A stretch of 64,000 nucleotides of DNA from Bacteroides sp. (GTDB taxonomy: Bacteria > Bacteroidota > Bacteroidia > Bacteroidales > Muribaculaceae), in the NCBI GenBank assembly GCA_014802425.1, contig JAAVCH010000019.1, positions 62,001-126,000 on the forward strand. The letters are read 5' to 3'. Of this stretch, positions 43,490 to 53,310 are shown piece after piece. Below the pieces are notes generated by a model that saw only the letters and a program-made list of their open reading frames with translations, made no database searches and was not told the origin of the DNA. The stretch's first letter is position 1, and each line of letters starts with the position of its first letter. The position numbers were made by a program, and so were the translations under genes.

Positions 43490-45457
43490 TTACTTCACGC
43501 GCTTTGAATCCCAGATAAGGTAGCAGATAAGGAGGGCATAGGCGGCGCAACCGAGAATCTGGGTAGTCTCCATGCCGAGGGGGTTCTGGTATTCAAATCC
43601 GGCGAAGCGTGTGACAGCGGCGAATACACCGAAGAGGGCACCACCGGCGATCAGGCCGCTGGAAAGGAGTGTTCCACGGTCACGGCGACGATCATTCACA
43701 GCCTTGTCCTTCGAGCTGTTGCTTACGAAGTAGGCCACCGCACCGCCCACAAGCATCGGGGTATTGAGCGACAGAGGGATGAACATGCCGAGGCAGAATG
43801 CCAGTGCCGGCACGCCGAGCCAGTTGAGGATGGCGGCCAGAATGGCGCCGACCATATATAGAATCCAGGGAGTGTCGCCACCCATCATGAGGGGCTCTAT
43901 GACCTTAGCCATGGCATTGGCCTGCGGAGCCACGAGGGCGTTGTCGCCGGAAAAGCCGTAGACTTGATTGAGCACCATGATCACACCGCCCACTGTGGCC
44001 GCTGACGCGAGAGTACCCACGAATTTCCATGTCTCCTGCTTCTTGGGTGTGGAGCCGAGCCAGTAGCCGATCTTGAGGTCAGTCACAAATCCGCCGGCCA
44101 TGGAGAGCGCCGTGCAGACCACGCCGCCGATCACCATGGAGGCCACGATGCCGCTCGTGCCCTTAAGGCCGATGCCAACGAAGATGGCGGAGGCGATTAT
44201 GAGGGTCATAAGCGTCATGCCCGACACGGGGTTGGATCCCACGATGGCGATAGCGTTGGCGGCTACGGTAGTGAAGAGGAATGCGATCACTGTCACCACA
44301 GCCCATGCCACGGCAGCCTGCCAGAATGTGTGGATGACTCCGAACCAGAAGAACAGCATAACGGCCACGAGGGCGAGCGCGGCGAAGAATACGATATGCT
44401 TCATAGAGATGTCCATCTGCCAGCGGACTTCCTTCGCACCTGTGGTCTTTCCCTTGAGCTCACGCCCGGCAAGACCTACGGCCTGCACGATGATGGGCCA
44501 CGACTTGATGATACCGATCACGCCGGCCATGGCGATACCGCCGATGCCGATCATGCGGGCATAATCCTTGAAGATGGCGTCGGGAGCCATAGCTGTGAGT
44601 TCAGGCGAACCGTAGGTGCCCATAAGGGGTATCACTATCCACCATACGAAAATCGAGCCGGCGAAGATGACGAAGGCATATTTGAGACCCACGATGTAGC
44701 CGAGGCCGAGCAGGGCGGCGCCTGTGTTGCAGCTAAGCACGAGCTTCGTTTTTTCGGCGATTGTGGCTCCGACGCTGGAGGCGGTGGAGGTCACGGTCTC
44801 GGCCCACCATCCGAATGTGGCCACGAGATAGTCGTAGATACCGCCGATGAGGGAGGCGATGATGAGGGTCTTGGCCTGTCCGCCCTCTCCGGACTCGGCT
44901 CCGGCCTGCGCGGAGATGAGCACCTGGGTTGTGGCAGTGGCTTCCGGGAAGGGATACTTGCCGTGCATGTCCTTCACGAAATACTTGCGGAACGGGATGA
45001 AGAAGAGGATGCCGAGGATGCCGCCGAGCAGTGAGCTCAGGAAGATCTGATAGAACTGCACTGTGATGTCGGGATACTTGGCCTGGAGGATGAAGAGGGC
45101 CGGAAGGGTGAAGATGGCACCGGCCACAATCACTCCCGAACAGGCGCCGATCGACTGGATGATGACATTCTGGCCCAGGGAGTTCTTCTTGCCAAGGGCG
45201 TTGGAAAGTCCCACGGCGATGATGGCGATGGGGATGGCCGCTTCAAATACCTGGCCTACCTTGAGGCCCAGATAGGCCGCCGCAGCGGAGAAGATGATGG
45301 CCATGACCAGACCCGTTATTACGGAATAAGGGGTCACCTCCTTCTGGTCGTGCGCCGGCGACATGACCGGGCGGTAGACCTCGTCCTGAGCGAGCTCACG
45401 GAAAGCGTTTTCCGGCAGGCCCGTCGGTGTGGTGAGATTGTCGTTGTCTTGATTCAT
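43490..45457 (-). CDS. OPT-family oligopeptide transporter
   Basis: A 655-residue inner-membrane protein with around 14-16 hydrophobic segments, typical of the OPT family (proton-coupled uptake of oligopeptides or metal-chelator complexes). The first transmembrane region (VITGLVMAIIFSAAAAYLGL) and the conserved GKYPFPEATATTQVL loop are family hallmarks, as are PALAFCLGMFIPLSLNTPML and the C-terminal VNDRRRDRGTLLSSGLIAGG. The cytoplasmic N-terminus includes the common MSPAHDQKEVTPYSVI segment. It stands alone, with a strong terminator. Whether it carries peptides or a metal chelate is not evident. Confidence 0.93.
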   Translation of the reverse strand: MNQDNDNLTTPTGLPENAFRELAQDEVYRPVMSPAHDQKEVTPYSVITGLVMAIIFSAAAAYLGLKVGQVFEAAIPIAIIAVGLSNALGKKNSLGQNVIIQSIGACSGVIVAGAIFTLPALFILQAKYPDITVQFYQIFLSSLLGGILGILFFIPFRKYFVKDMHGKYPFPEATATTQVLISAQAGAESGEGGQAKTLIIASLIGGIYDYLVATFGWWAETVTSTASSVGATIAEKTKLVLSCNTGAALLGLGYIVGLKYAFVIFAGSIFVWWIVIPLMGTYGSPELTAMAPDAIFKDYARMIGIGGIAMAGVIGIIKSWPIIVQAVGLAGRELKGKTTGAKEVRWQMDISMKHIVFFAALALVAVMLFFWFGVIHTFWQAAVAWAVVTVIAFLFTTVAANAIAIVGSNPVSGMTLMTLIIASAIFVGIGLKGTSGIVASMVIGGVVCTALSMAGGFVTDLKIGYWLGSTPKKQETWKFVGTLASAATVGGVIMVLNQVYGFSGDNALVAPQANAMAKVIEPLMMGGDTPWILYMVGAILAAILNWLGVPALAFCLGMFIPLSLNTPMLVGGAVAYFVSNSSKDKAVNDRRRDRGTLLSSGLIAGGALFGVFAAVTRFAGFEYQNPLGMETTQILGCAAYALLICYLIWDSKRVK

Positions 45458-45614
45458 AGACGTTGGTTTGAAAGTTAAAGGTGTTTTTATGGTATTTCAC
45501 TGATAAATGGTCGGATTTTCAAATATTTACATCAGAAAAAAACGGATGGACGAAAAAATTTTCCTGTCAATCGTGAACCATCCTCCACTCCACTATGTTT
45601 TATAGATGAAAAGA

Positions 45615-45715
45615 AGATAGATCGTTTCATGATGTTAGGTTAGTTTGAAAAAAGTATTATGAAAAGCACAATGACAGCGGCCACTTGCGAAAGCGGCCGC
45701 TGTCGCTTTTATTGC
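45615..45715 (+). ncRNA. Candidate small RNA, copy 2 of the two-copy element
   Basis: The core is nearly identical to the element at 11871 (32 identical bases from ATCGTTTCATGATG onward; about 58 bases aligned with only a few changes), including the Met-Met-Leu-Gly mini-ORF. The hairpin here differs in sequence but keeps its design: GACAGCGGCC / GGCCGCTGTC at 45673-45704, with inner CTT/AAG pairs and loop GCGA, followed by GCTTTT. The hairpin overlaps the end of asd, which is convergent, so it may stop both transcripts. Upstream GTTTTATAGATG aligns with GTTATAACATCG of copy 1, suggesting conserved promoter sequence. No rightward gene follows for almost 5 kb. Confidence 0.5.
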
Positions 45716-46737
45716 TTTTCCGCAGAGAACCGCGGGTCGTTGGCTATAAGCCACTGCGCGATCTGCACGGCGTTAAGCGCTGCCCCTTTCTTGATCTGGT
45801 CTCCCACGACCCAGAAGCTTAAGCCGCGGTCGTCGGATATATCCTTGCGCAGACGGCCCACATATACGGGGTCCTGGCCGGCCTTGTCATAAGGCATCGG
45901 ATACTCTTTTTCGGCGGGATTGTCGCTCACCACCAGACCGGGGGCTTTTTCGAACGCCTCACGCACTTCGGAGATTTCGAGCGGACGCTCTGTCTCCACC
46001 CACACGGCCTCGCTGTGGGCGCGCATCACGGGCACACGCACGCAGGTGGCCGAGACACGGATGTCGTCGGAGTGCATTATCTTGCGCGTCTCGTGGAACA
46101 TTTTCATTTCCTCCTTCGTGTAGTCATTGTCGACAAACACGTCGACCTGAGGAATCAGGTTATAGGCAAGCTGATAAGCGAATTTCTCCACTTTCGGCTT
46201 CTCTCCCCTCACAATCGCGGCATACTGCTCCTCCAGTTCCTTCATGGCGGCCGCCCCGGCACCCGAAGCGGCCTGATATGTGGCCACACGCACACTGGTA
46301 ATCGGCGAAAGGTCATGGATGGGCTTCAGGGCCACCACCATCTGAATTGTGGTGCAGTTGGGATTGCCAATGATGTTGCGCGGGCGGTCGAGGGCATCCT
46401 CGGGATTCACCTCGGGCACCACGAGGGGCACATCCTTGTCCATGCGGAAGGCGGAGGAATTGTCGATCATCACGGCACCGTGCTTCGTGATGACGTCAGC
46501 GTATTTTTTGGAAGTCCCCGCTCCGGCCGATGTGAAAGCGATATCCACTCCAGAGAAGTCGGAATCTTCCGAGAGGAGTTCAACTTCGTATTCCTTCCCC
46601 TTGAAGGGAATCAGGCTTCCTGCCGAACGCTCGGATCCGAAGAGACGGAGATGGTCGATCGGAAATTCCTGCTCGGCGAGTACGCGCAGGAACTCCTGTC
46701 CTACGGCGCCGGATGCACCTACTATTGCTACGTTCAT
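45709..46737 (-). CDS. asd: Aspartate-semialdehyde dehydrogenase
   Basis: Reduces aspartyl phosphate to aspartate semialdehyde with NADPH, on the route to lysine/diaminopimelate, threonine and methionine. The 342-residue protein has the dinucleotide fold [20 protein letters not shown], the catalytic cysteine in [11 protein letters not shown] (about residue 130) and a later catalytic region around [10 protein letters not shown]. Length and order are normal. The stop lies within the terminator hairpin of the convergent candidate small RNA. Confidence 0.96.
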   Translation of the reverse strand: MNVAIVGASGAVGQEFLRVLAEQEFPIDHLRLFGSERSAGSLIPFKGKEYEVELLSEDSDFSGVDIAFTSAGAGTSKKYADVITKHGAVMIDNSSAFRMDKDVPLVVPEVNPEDALDRPRNIIGNPNCTTIQMVVALKPIHDLSPITSVRVATYQAASGAGAAAMKELEEQYAAIVRGEKPKVEKFAYQLAYNLIPQVDVFVDNDYTKEEMKMFHETRKIMHSDDIRVSATCVRVPVMRAHSEAVWVETERPLEISEVREAFEKAPGLVVSDNPAEKEYPMPYDKAGQDPVYVGRLRKDISDDRGLSFWVVGDQIKKGAALNAVQIAQWLIANDPRFSAEKQ

Positions 46738-46765
46738 TTCTATGGCTTTACTTATTAAAGAACAC

Positions 46766-46802
46766 AGGCCGGAGCCTCCCCTCGCGGAGGATGCGCCGGC
46801 CC
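46766..46802 (-). terminator. GC-rich hairpin between fabD and asd
   Basis: Read leftward, GGGCCGGC ... CCGGCCT encloses an inner CCTCC/GGAGG stem, followed by a weak T-tract (GTTCTTT). Likely the end of fabD transcripts, though read-through into asd is possible. Confidence 0.5.
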
Positions 46803-46828
46803 GTTAGTCATTATCTTAGTGCAGAGGA

Positions 46829-47707
46829 TCACTGCTTGCCGGAAGTGGCGACACCTCTGGCTATTTTCTTGACAAGGCCCTGAAGCACATTGCCGGGGCC
46901 GAGTTCGATAAATTCGTCGGCTCCGTCGGCCACCATTGCCTCCACATCCTGAGTCCAACGCACGGGAGCGGTGAGCTGCTTGATGAGGTTGGCCTTGATT
47001 TCAGCGGGGTCGGTGTGGGGCTTGCCGTCGACATTCTGATAGACGGGACATACGGGCTGATGGAAGTCGGCCGCTTCGATGGCTTCGGCCAGTTCCTCCT
47101 GTGCGGGAGCCATGAGGGGTGAATGGAAGGCTCCACCCACCTTGAGCTTGAGAGCACGCTTCGCACCGGCGGCGAGCATCTTCTCACAGGCGGCCTCGAT
47201 GCCTTCGATAGTACCGGAGATCACCACCTGGCCGGGGCAGTTGTAGTTGGCCGGAGCCACTACATGGTCGACCTCGGCGCAAAGAGCCTCCACCTTATCG
47301 TCGGGGAGAGCGAGGACAGCCGCCATCGTGGAAGGCTTGATGTCGCATGCCTTCTGCATGGCCATGGCGCGCTTCGACACGAGCCTGAGTCCCTCCTCGA
47401 AACTGAGGGCACCGGCAGCCACAAGGGCCGAGAATTCACCGAGGCTGTGGCCGGCAACCATATCGGGCTTAAATTCATCGCCGAGGGATTTGGCGAGAAT
47501 CACGCTATGCAGGAAGATGGCGGGCTGGGTGACACGGGTCTGCTTGAGGTCATCCTCCGTACCGTCAAACATCAGGTCGGTGATGCGGAAACCGAGCACT
47601 TCATTGGCTTTCTCAAACATCTCACGGGCCTCTGCATTGTTCTCATAGAGGTCCTTGCCCATGCCCACGAACTGGGCCCCCTGTCCGGGGAACACATAAG
47701 CTTTCAT
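46829..47707 (-). CDS. fabD: Malonyl-CoA:ACP transacylase
   Basis: Loads malonyl groups onto acyl carrier protein for fatty-acid synthesis. The 292-residue protein shows the N-terminal AYVFPGQGAQFVGMG motif, the nucleophile elbow VAGHSLGEFSAL (Ser about 92) and the catalytic His in GGAFHSPLM (about 200). Normal length, own promoter. Not grouped with other fatty-acid genes here. Confidence 0.97.
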   Translation of the reverse strand: MKAYVFPGQGAQFVGMGKDLYENNAEAREMFEKANEVLGFRITDLMFDGTEDDLKQTRVTQPAIFLHSVILAKSLGDEFKPDMVAGHSLGEFSALVAAGALSFEEGLRLVSKRAMAMQKACDIKPSTMAAVLALPDDKVEALCAEVDHVVAPANYNCPGQVVISGTIEGIEAACEKMLAAGAKRALKLKVGGAFHSPLMAPAQEELAEAIEAADFHQPVCPVYQNVDGKPHTDPAEIKANLIKQLTAPVRWTQDVEAMVADGADEFIELGPGNVLQGLVKKIARGVATSGKQ

Positions 47708-47733
47708 ATTCTATCTATATGTTTAATTCCACG

Positions 47734-47765
47734 CAAATTTAACATTTTGTTCCAATTCCACCAAA
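47734..47765 (-). promoter_or_regulatory. Promoter of fabD
   Basis: On the minus strand TTTG (47762-47765) and TAAATTTG (47734-47741), 20 bases apart, positioned 26 bases before the start codon. Confidence 0.75.
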
Positions 47766-47827
47766 TCCGCGCCACGTTATAGTGACCTGCCGGGGTCACT
47801 TTATCTCCGGACTGCCTTTACGGTTTT

Positions 47828-48631
47828 TCAGCCTATCGCCGCTGCCGATTCCCCGCCTTTCTCCAACGCACGCGACTCGATGCCGATACCGAAGAGGGCA
47901 TAGTCGTAGACCGCAGGGTCATCGGGGCGGAATTCACGCAGGGGCACCATGAGGTCGTCGACGGCTCGCCGGTCGTTGCTGCGCCGCGTGATGAGGCCGA
48001 GTTCACGCGCGGTATTCCCCACATGGACGTCAAGAGGCACGTAGAGACGGCTTTTCGGTATGCTCTTCCAGAGTCCCATGTCGACGATGCCGTCGTCACG
48101 CACAAGCCAGCGCAAGGCCATGTTGACCCGCTTAAGGGCCGTGGTCTTCAGGTGCAAGGGCAATGTCCGGGCATCGCCTCTGCCACCGTTGGCCTCGGCC
48201 ATCTCGGCGTTCATGGCTTCGACGAGCCGCCATGCAGGAGCCTCCGTCTCCCCCACCCTCAACGAGGCCGCGAAGGAATCGAGTGAGTCATGGCGGGAAT
48301 ATATGCGCCGCATTCCACGTAGGAAATGCTGAAAATCACGCGCGAAGAACGTGCGGTGGATGTTCATATCCGGATCAAGGCTCTCGTAGGCCTCATCCAT
48401 GACGTAACGGTAAGGGTCATCACCCATTATACGCAGCATTTTCTCTGCGTCGCGGCATATCATCTTACGATTGCCCCAGGCGATGATGGCGCTCAGGAAG
48501 GCTACGGTCTCCACATCGCGCAGATCCGAGAACCGACGTGGGAACTGTACGGGGTCTTCATTGATGAATGCCGGGGAATTGATGCGGGTGGCCTCGGTAT
48601 CGAGGAGTTCCTTAAGATCTGACTTCTGCAT
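47828..48631 (-). CDS. TIGR02757 family protein, function unknown
   Basis: A 267-residue soluble helical protein matching the TIGR02757 family widespread in Bacteroidota: VETVAFLSAIIAWGNRKMI near the N-terminus, RTFFARDFQHFLRGMRRIY centrally, and MALRWLVRDDGIVDMGLW followed by LYVPLDVHVGNTARELGL. The helical layout with VHVGNTARELG recalls HhH-GPD DNA glycosylase-like folds, but I cannot claim activity. It begins 34 bases after the stop of the DigH-like gene, so the two are co-transcribed. Confidence 0.85.
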   Translation of the reverse strand: MQKSDLKELLDTEATRINSPAFINEDPVQFPRRFSDLRDVETVAFLSAIIAWGNRKMICRDAEKMLRIMGDDPYRYVMDEAYESLDPDMNIHRTFFARDFQHFLRGMRRIYSRHDSLDSFAASLRVGETEAPAWRLVEAMNAEMAEANGGRGDARTLPLHLKTTALKRVNMALRWLVRDDGIVDMGLWKSIPKSRLYVPLDVHVGNTARELGLITRRSNDRRAVDDLMVPLREFRPDDPAVYDYALFGIGIESRALEKGGESAAAIG

Positions 48632-48665
48632 GGCAGGATAAATAAACGGAAGGATTCAGGGATGG

Positions 48666-50213
48666 TCAGAATTTTATCTTCATAGGGAGCGACTCGCGGT
48701 TAAGACGGTCGAGGGCAGTGACGGCGAAGGTCATTCCCTCCACCGAGGCCGGGTCTTCGTCATCGGATATGAGTACACGCGTGAAGGGGGTGACCGCTAT
48801 TATCGTCTGCGGATCCGAAAGGTCGTCGGTACGTTCGCCAGGGAAGAAACTGTAGACGACGTACATCACCTGGTCGGTCTCCTTCCGGTAGCTTCCGGTA
48901 TCGGGGCGGTCCCATTCAAGAAAGGTCTTGCCGTCATAGCGCTGCACCTGCAGCCCGCTGATTTTGGCAGGCTTCACCTTCTGGTCGCCCCATGCCGGAG
49001 GCAGGGCGATGGTGCTCTGGTACTTCAGCGACAGGGAGTCGGCGACACCCTTGTAGTTGTCGGTGACCCAATAGCCGTGCCACCATACGTTGCCGTCCAC
49101 ATGCGGGAGCTTACGCGAGAGGCGGACTTTGGTGTCAAGTTCATTCTTGTCGTGGTTTTTTGGGTCGGCGGAGTCCATGGTGCGCTTGGTGTCCTGTCCG
49201 ATGTAAAGCTGCGCTTTGCCGCCGATGGCTTTGTCCCACCATTCGGCGAGATGCCGGCTCGGGGCCACCTGCAGGTCAAGGCTCCAGTAAAGCTGGGGCA
49301 CAACGTAGTCTACCCATCCCTTGTCGACCCAATGGAGCACGTCGGCGTAAAGGTCGTCATAGTTCTGGAGGCCGTTGGAGTTTGAGCCTCTGGGGTCGTT
49401 CTTCTTGTTGCGCCATATGCCGAAGGGACTTACTCCGAAGCGCACCCAGGGCTTGGTGTCCTTGATCGTGCCGTAAAGCTGCTCGATGAGAAGGTCGACG
49501 TTCTTGCGCCGCCAGGCGTTACGCTCCATTCCATTGCCGAACTTGGCGTAGGATGCGCCGTCGGCGTTGAATTTGGCCTGCCCGTTGGGATAGGGATAGA
49601 AGTAATCGTCGATATGTATGGCGTCGACATCGTAGCGGCTTACGATATCCTCCACCACCCGGCAGATGAAGTCGCGGTTTTCCTGATAGGCGGGATCGAA
49701 GAATGTCTGGCCGTTGAATTTCACATAGCGTTCGGGATGGCGGTTGGCGTCATGATTGGCAGGGAGTACATCCTTGGCATTGGAGGTGACACGGTAAGGG
49801 TTGAGCCAGGCGTGAAACTCCATGCCACGGTTATGGGCCTCCTGCAGGGTGAACTCCATCGGATCCCATTCTGGCTGAGGCGCGCGCCCGCGTTTGCCCG
49901 TTAGCCAGTAGCTCCACGGCTCAAGGTCCGAACGGTAGAGGGCGTCGGCCGTGGGACGCACCTGGAATATGACGGCATTGCATCCGGCGGCCTGGAGCTT
50001 GTCAAGTTGGTTCTGTATGTAGGCCTTGCATCGCGCCGGAGGCATATCCATATACTGGCTCTGGCCTATGACGTGAAGCCAAGCTCCGCGAAACTCCCGT
50101 TTGGGATTGGGATCGGTCCATGCGGGAGACGCATATGCCCCCCCACCCATGTATACAGCCAGGACCAACGGGGCCATCCACCGGAGTACCCGGCTCCATT
50201 TCGTATGATTCAT
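48666..50213 (-). CDS. GHL10/DUF187 glycosyl hydrolase (DigH-like), exported
   Basis: A 515-residue exported protein with a signal peptide (about residues 1-28) and a TIM-barrel glycosyl hydrolase-like domain: REFRGAWLHVIGQSQY, NAVIFQVRPTADALYRS, EFHAWLNPYRV, DVDAIHIDDYFYPYP and FGVSPFGIWRN. These match the GHL10 group that includes E. coli DigH, which cleaves denuded peptidoglycan glycans. The acidic candidate is in HIDDYF. The C-terminal ~100 residues (ISGLQVQRYDGKTFLEWD) form a fibronectin-III-like domain. A role in cell-wall remodelling is inferred from family membership. Confidence 0.88.
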   Translation of the reverse strand: MNHTKWSRVLRWMAPLVLAVYMGGGAYASPAWTDPNPKREFRGAWLHVIGQSQYMDMPPARCKAYIQNQLDKLQAAGCNAVIFQVRPTADALYRSDLEPWSYWLTGKRGRAPQPEWDPMEFTLQEAHNRGMEFHAWLNPYRVTSNAKDVLPANHDANRHPERYVKFNGQTFFDPAYQENRDFICRVVEDIVSRYDVDAIHIDDYFYPYPNGQAKFNADGASYAKFGNGMERNAWRRKNVDLLIEQLYGTIKDTKPWVRFGVSPFGIWRNKKNDPRGSNSNGLQNYDDLYADVLHWVDKGWVDYVVPQLYWSLDLQVAPSRHLAEWWDKAIGGKAQLYIGQDTKRTMDSADPKNHDKNELDTKVRLSRKLPHVDGNVWWHGYWVTDNYKGVADSLSLKYQSTIALPPAWGDQKVKPAKISGLQVQRYDGKTFLEWDRPDTGSYRKETDQVMYVVYSFFPGERTDDLSDPQTIIAVTPFTRVLISDDEDPASVEGMTFAVTALDRLNRESLPMKIKF

Positions 50214-50516
50214 ATTGATTTATCCTTATTATCCTTATTTATATAATATTCGCCTGATACCTTGGAACCTGCGCCGCGATGGACTTCCACAGCCGCGCAA
50301 AGTCGAAAGAGTGGGTAAAATTACAAAAATTTCACGATATATTTTCTTAAAATATTAGATACTTATGGCGGAATATGATTAATTTTGACGGTTGGTCAAA
50401 GTGCCTGCGGCACCGCGCACCGGACTTTGGCCGATACGCGCTCTTTGCCAACACGCGAAATTTAATTAATTTTGCAATCTATTATATCCCAATAAGCTAA
50501 TTATATTCCAAGAGGT
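50214..50516 (+). promoter_or_regulatory. Upstream region of valS: promoter and large inverted repeat
   Basis: A promoter for valS is clear: TTTG (50444-50447) and TAATTTTG (50467-50474), 19 bases apart, about 43 bases before the start. Just upstream, GGTCAAAGT (50394-50402) and ACTTTGGCC (50424-50432) form an inverted repeat around an inner GTGC/GCAC stem. No T-box features are seen. The rest is AT-rich and featureless. Confidence 0.65.
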
Positions 50517-53159
50517 ATGAACGAACTCGCATCCAAGTACGACCCTTCAGAGGTTGAATCCAAATGGTATGCCTACTGGATGGAGCACGGCCTTTTCCGC
50601 TCCACCCCCGATGAACGTGAGCCTTACTGCATCGTGATTCCGCCGCCGAACGTGACCGGTGTGCTCCATATGGGCCATATGCTCAACAATACTATCCAGG
50701 ACATTCTGGTGCGCCGCGCCAGAATGCTCGGCAAGAACGCCCTGTGGGTGCCCGGCACCGACCATGCAGCCATCGCGACTGAGACAAAGGTGATTGCGAA
50801 GCTCGCCGAGGAGGGTATCAAGAAAACCGACCTCACCCGGGAGCAGTTTCTGGAGCACGCCTGGGACTGGACACGCAATCACGGAGGCATCATCCTCTCG
50901 CAGCTCCGCAAGCTCGGCGCATCGTGCGACTGGGAGCGAACCGCGTTCACTCTCGACGAGATGCGCTCGAAGAGCGTGATAAAGGTATTCTGTGACCTTT
51001 ACGACAAGGGGCTCATCTACCGCGGACTCCGCATGGTGAACTGGGATCCGCAGAACCGCACCGCCATCTCCGACGACGAGGTGAACTATGTGCAGGAAAA
51101 CTCGAAGCTCTATTACCTTAAATATTATGTGGCCGGCGATCCGGAGGGACGCTACGCAGTAGTGGCCACCACACGCCCCGAGACCATCATGGGCGACACC
51201 GCGATGTGCATCAATCCCAAGGACCCCAAGAACGAATGGCTCAAGGGAAAGAAGGTGATTGTGCCGCTGGTGGGCCGCGAGATTCCGGTGATTGAAGACC
51301 GATATGTAGACATAGAGTTCGGCACCGGATGCCTTAAGGTGACACCGGCCCACGATAAGAACGACTACATGCTCGGGAAGACACATAATCTCGATACCAT
51401 CGACATCTTCAATGAAGACGGTACCCTCAACGACAACGGCGGCAAATACGCCGGAATGGACCGCTTCGATGTGCGGAAGGCCATCGCCATCGACCTCAAG
51501 GAGGCCGGACTCATGGAGAAAGAGGAGTCCTACACCAACAATGTCGGTTACAGCGAGCGCACAAAGGTGGCCATCGAGCCGCGCCTGTCGCTGCAGTGGT
51601 TCATCAAGATGAAGCATTTCGCCGATATCGCTCTTGCTCCCGTGATGGACGACGACATCCGCTTCGTGCCCGAGAAGTACAAGACAACCTACCGCATCTG
51701 GCTTGAAAACATTCAGGACTGGTGCATCAGCCGCCAGCTCTGGTGGGGCCACCGCATACCGGCATATTATTATGAAGGCGCCGACGGCGAGACACGCATC
51801 GTAGTGGCAGAAACCCCGGAGAAGGCTCTTGAAAAAGCCATCGCCGAATCAGGCCTTCCCCTCACTCCCGACTCCTTGTGTCAGGACGAGGACGCTCTCG
51901 ACACATGGTTCTCATCCTGGCTATGGCCCATCACCCTCTTCAACGGCATTCTTGACCCGGGCAACAAGGAAATCTCCTACTACTATCCCACCTCGACACT
52001 TGTGACCGGTCCGGACATCATCTTCTTCTGGGTGGCCCGCATGATCATGGCCGGCTATGAATACGTGGGCGACAAGCCTTTCAGCAACGTATACTTCACG
52101 GGCATCGTGCGCGACAAGATCGGCCGGAAGATGTCGAAATCGCTCGGCAACTCCCCCGACCCTCTGGAGCTCATCGAAAAATTCGGAGCCGACGGAGTGC
52201 GCATGGGCCTCATGCTCGCAGCCCCGGCGGGCAACGACATAATGTACGACGACTCCCTCTGCGAACAGGGCCGCAATTTCTGCAATAAGATCTGGAATGC
52301 CTTCCGCCTCGTCAAGGGATGGCAGACAGATGCCGGAATCCCTCAGCCCGAAGCCTCGCGTTTGGGTCTGGAATGGTTCGGGGAACAGCTGAAGGCAGGA
52401 CTGGCCGAGATGCAGGACCTCATGGAGAAATTCCGTATCTCGGAGGCGCTGATGGTGGTCTACAAACTTTTCTGGGATGAATTCTCCTCGTGGCTTCTTG
52501 AGGTGGTGAAGCCCGCCTACGGGCAGCCCATCGACGCCAAGACATACGAGGGCGTGCTTTCCGCATTCGACACTCTGCTGAAGATGCTTCATCCTTTCAT
52601 GCCGTTCATCACCGAGGAGCTGTGGCAGCACCTGTATGAGCGCAAGCCGGGCGAGAGCATCATGTACGCCCGTCTGCCCGAAACGGCTCAGGCCGACGCC
52701 TCAGTGCTCGCCCGCTTTGAGGCCCTTAAGGAAATCGTGGCCGGCATCCGCACCATCCGGAAGCAGAAGCAGATACCTCAGCGCGATACGCTGAAACTTG
52801 AGGTGAAGGGGCACCACGACCCGACGCTCGATGCCATCCTTGTCAAGATGGGCAATCTTGGCAGTGTGGCCGTAGTGGAGGAGAAAGGCGCCATGTCGCA
52901 GGCATTTATGGTCGGCGCTACGGAATATGCCGTGCCTCTGGCGAGCAACATCAATGTCGACGAGGAGCGCGCCAAACTTACGGCCGACCTGGAATACCAG
53001 CGGAAATTCCTCGCAGGAGTCGAGAAGAAACTGGCCAACGAGAAGTTCGTGGCTTCCGCACCTGAGAAAGTAGTGGCCCTCGAACGTAAGAAACAGAGCG
53101 ACGCCCTGGAGAAAATAGCAGCCATCGAAGCCTCCCTCAAGGCTTTGGAAGCGCTCTAA
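50517..53159 (+). CDS. valS: Valyl-tRNA synthetase
   Basis: Charges tRNA-Val in the cytoplasm. The 880-residue class I synthetase has the HIGH-type motif HMGH (residues 51-54), the KMSKS motif at 538-542 ([14 protein letters not shown]), a CP1 editing domain between them ([13 protein letters not shown]), and an anticodon-binding domain plus C-terminal coiled coil ([20 protein letters not shown] and after) that distinguishes ValRS from IleRS and LeuRS. Strong codon bias is consistent with high expression. Followed by a perfect terminator. Confidence 0.98.
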   Translation: MNELASKYDPSEVESKWYAYWMEHGLFRSTPDEREPYCIVIPPPNVTGVLHMGHMLNNTIQDILVRRARMLGKNALWVPGTDHAAIATETKVIAKLAEEGIKKTDLTREQFLEHAWDWTRNHGGIILSQLRKLGASCDWERTAFTLDEMRSKSVIKVFCDLYDKGLIYRGLRMVNWDPQNRTAISDDEVNYVQENSKLYYLKYYVAGDPEGRYAVVATTRPETIMGDTAMCINPKDPKNEWLKGKKVIVPLVGREIPVIEDRYVDIEFGTGCLKVTPAHDKNDYMLGKTHNLDTIDIFNEDGTLNDNGGKYAGMDRFDVRKAIAIDLKEAGLMEKEESYTNNVGYSERTKVAIEPRLSLQWFIKMKHFADIALAPVMDDDIRFVPEKYKTTYRIWLENIQDWCISRQLWWGHRIPAYYYEGADGETRIVVAETPEKALEKAIAESGLPLTPDSLCQDEDALDTWFSSWLWPITLFNGILDPGNKEISYYYPTSTLVTGPDIIFFWVARMIMAGYEYVGDKPFSNVYFTGIVRDKIGRKMSKSLGNSPDPLELIEKFGADGVRMGLMLAAPAGNDIMYDDSLCEQGRNFCNKIWNAFRLVKGWQTDAGIPQPEASRLGLEWFGEQLKAGLAEMQDLMEKFRISEALMVVYKLFWDEFSSWLLEVVKPAYGQPIDAKTYEGVLSAFDTLLKMLHPFMPFITEELWQHLYERKPGESIMYARLPETAQADASVLARFEALKEIVAGIRTIRKQKQIPQRDTLKLEVKGHHDPTLDAILVKMGNLGSVAVVEEKGAMSQAFMVGATEYAVPLASNINVDEERAKLTADLEYQRKFLAGVEKKLANEKFVASAPEKVVALERKKQSDALEKIAAIEASLKALEAL

Positions 53160-53225
53160 GTCCCGGAGAGAGCAGTCAGTCTCCCCCACCGGACTGACAA
53201 TTTGCAAAAACATGTTGCACAATAT

Positions 53226-53260
53226 AAAAAAAGATTGGAGTAATCTCCAATCTTTTTTTT
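53226..53260. terminator. Terminator after valS
   Basis: Stem AGATTGGAG / CTCCAATCT with loop TAAT, flanked by an A7 run and a T8 run, so it works in both directions. Confidence 0.93.
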
Positions 53261-53310
53261 AACTTCGGGGCATAAACCTAACAACTCAACCTTAAAACCA
53301 TATTCATACC

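Noticed and set aside
45659-45892. Plus-strand frame of 77 codons beginning in copy 2 of the candidate small RNA
   Set aside because: Copy 1 gives only a nine-codon frame at the same ATG, so the reading is not conserved; most of it is antisense to asd.
50214-50516. T-box riboswitch upstream of valS
   Set aside because: No T-box sequence, specifier loop or antiterminator is visible, and T-boxes are not expected in this phylum.
50547-51752. 401-codon minus-strand frame within valS
   Set aside because: Shadow frame; valS is unambiguous.
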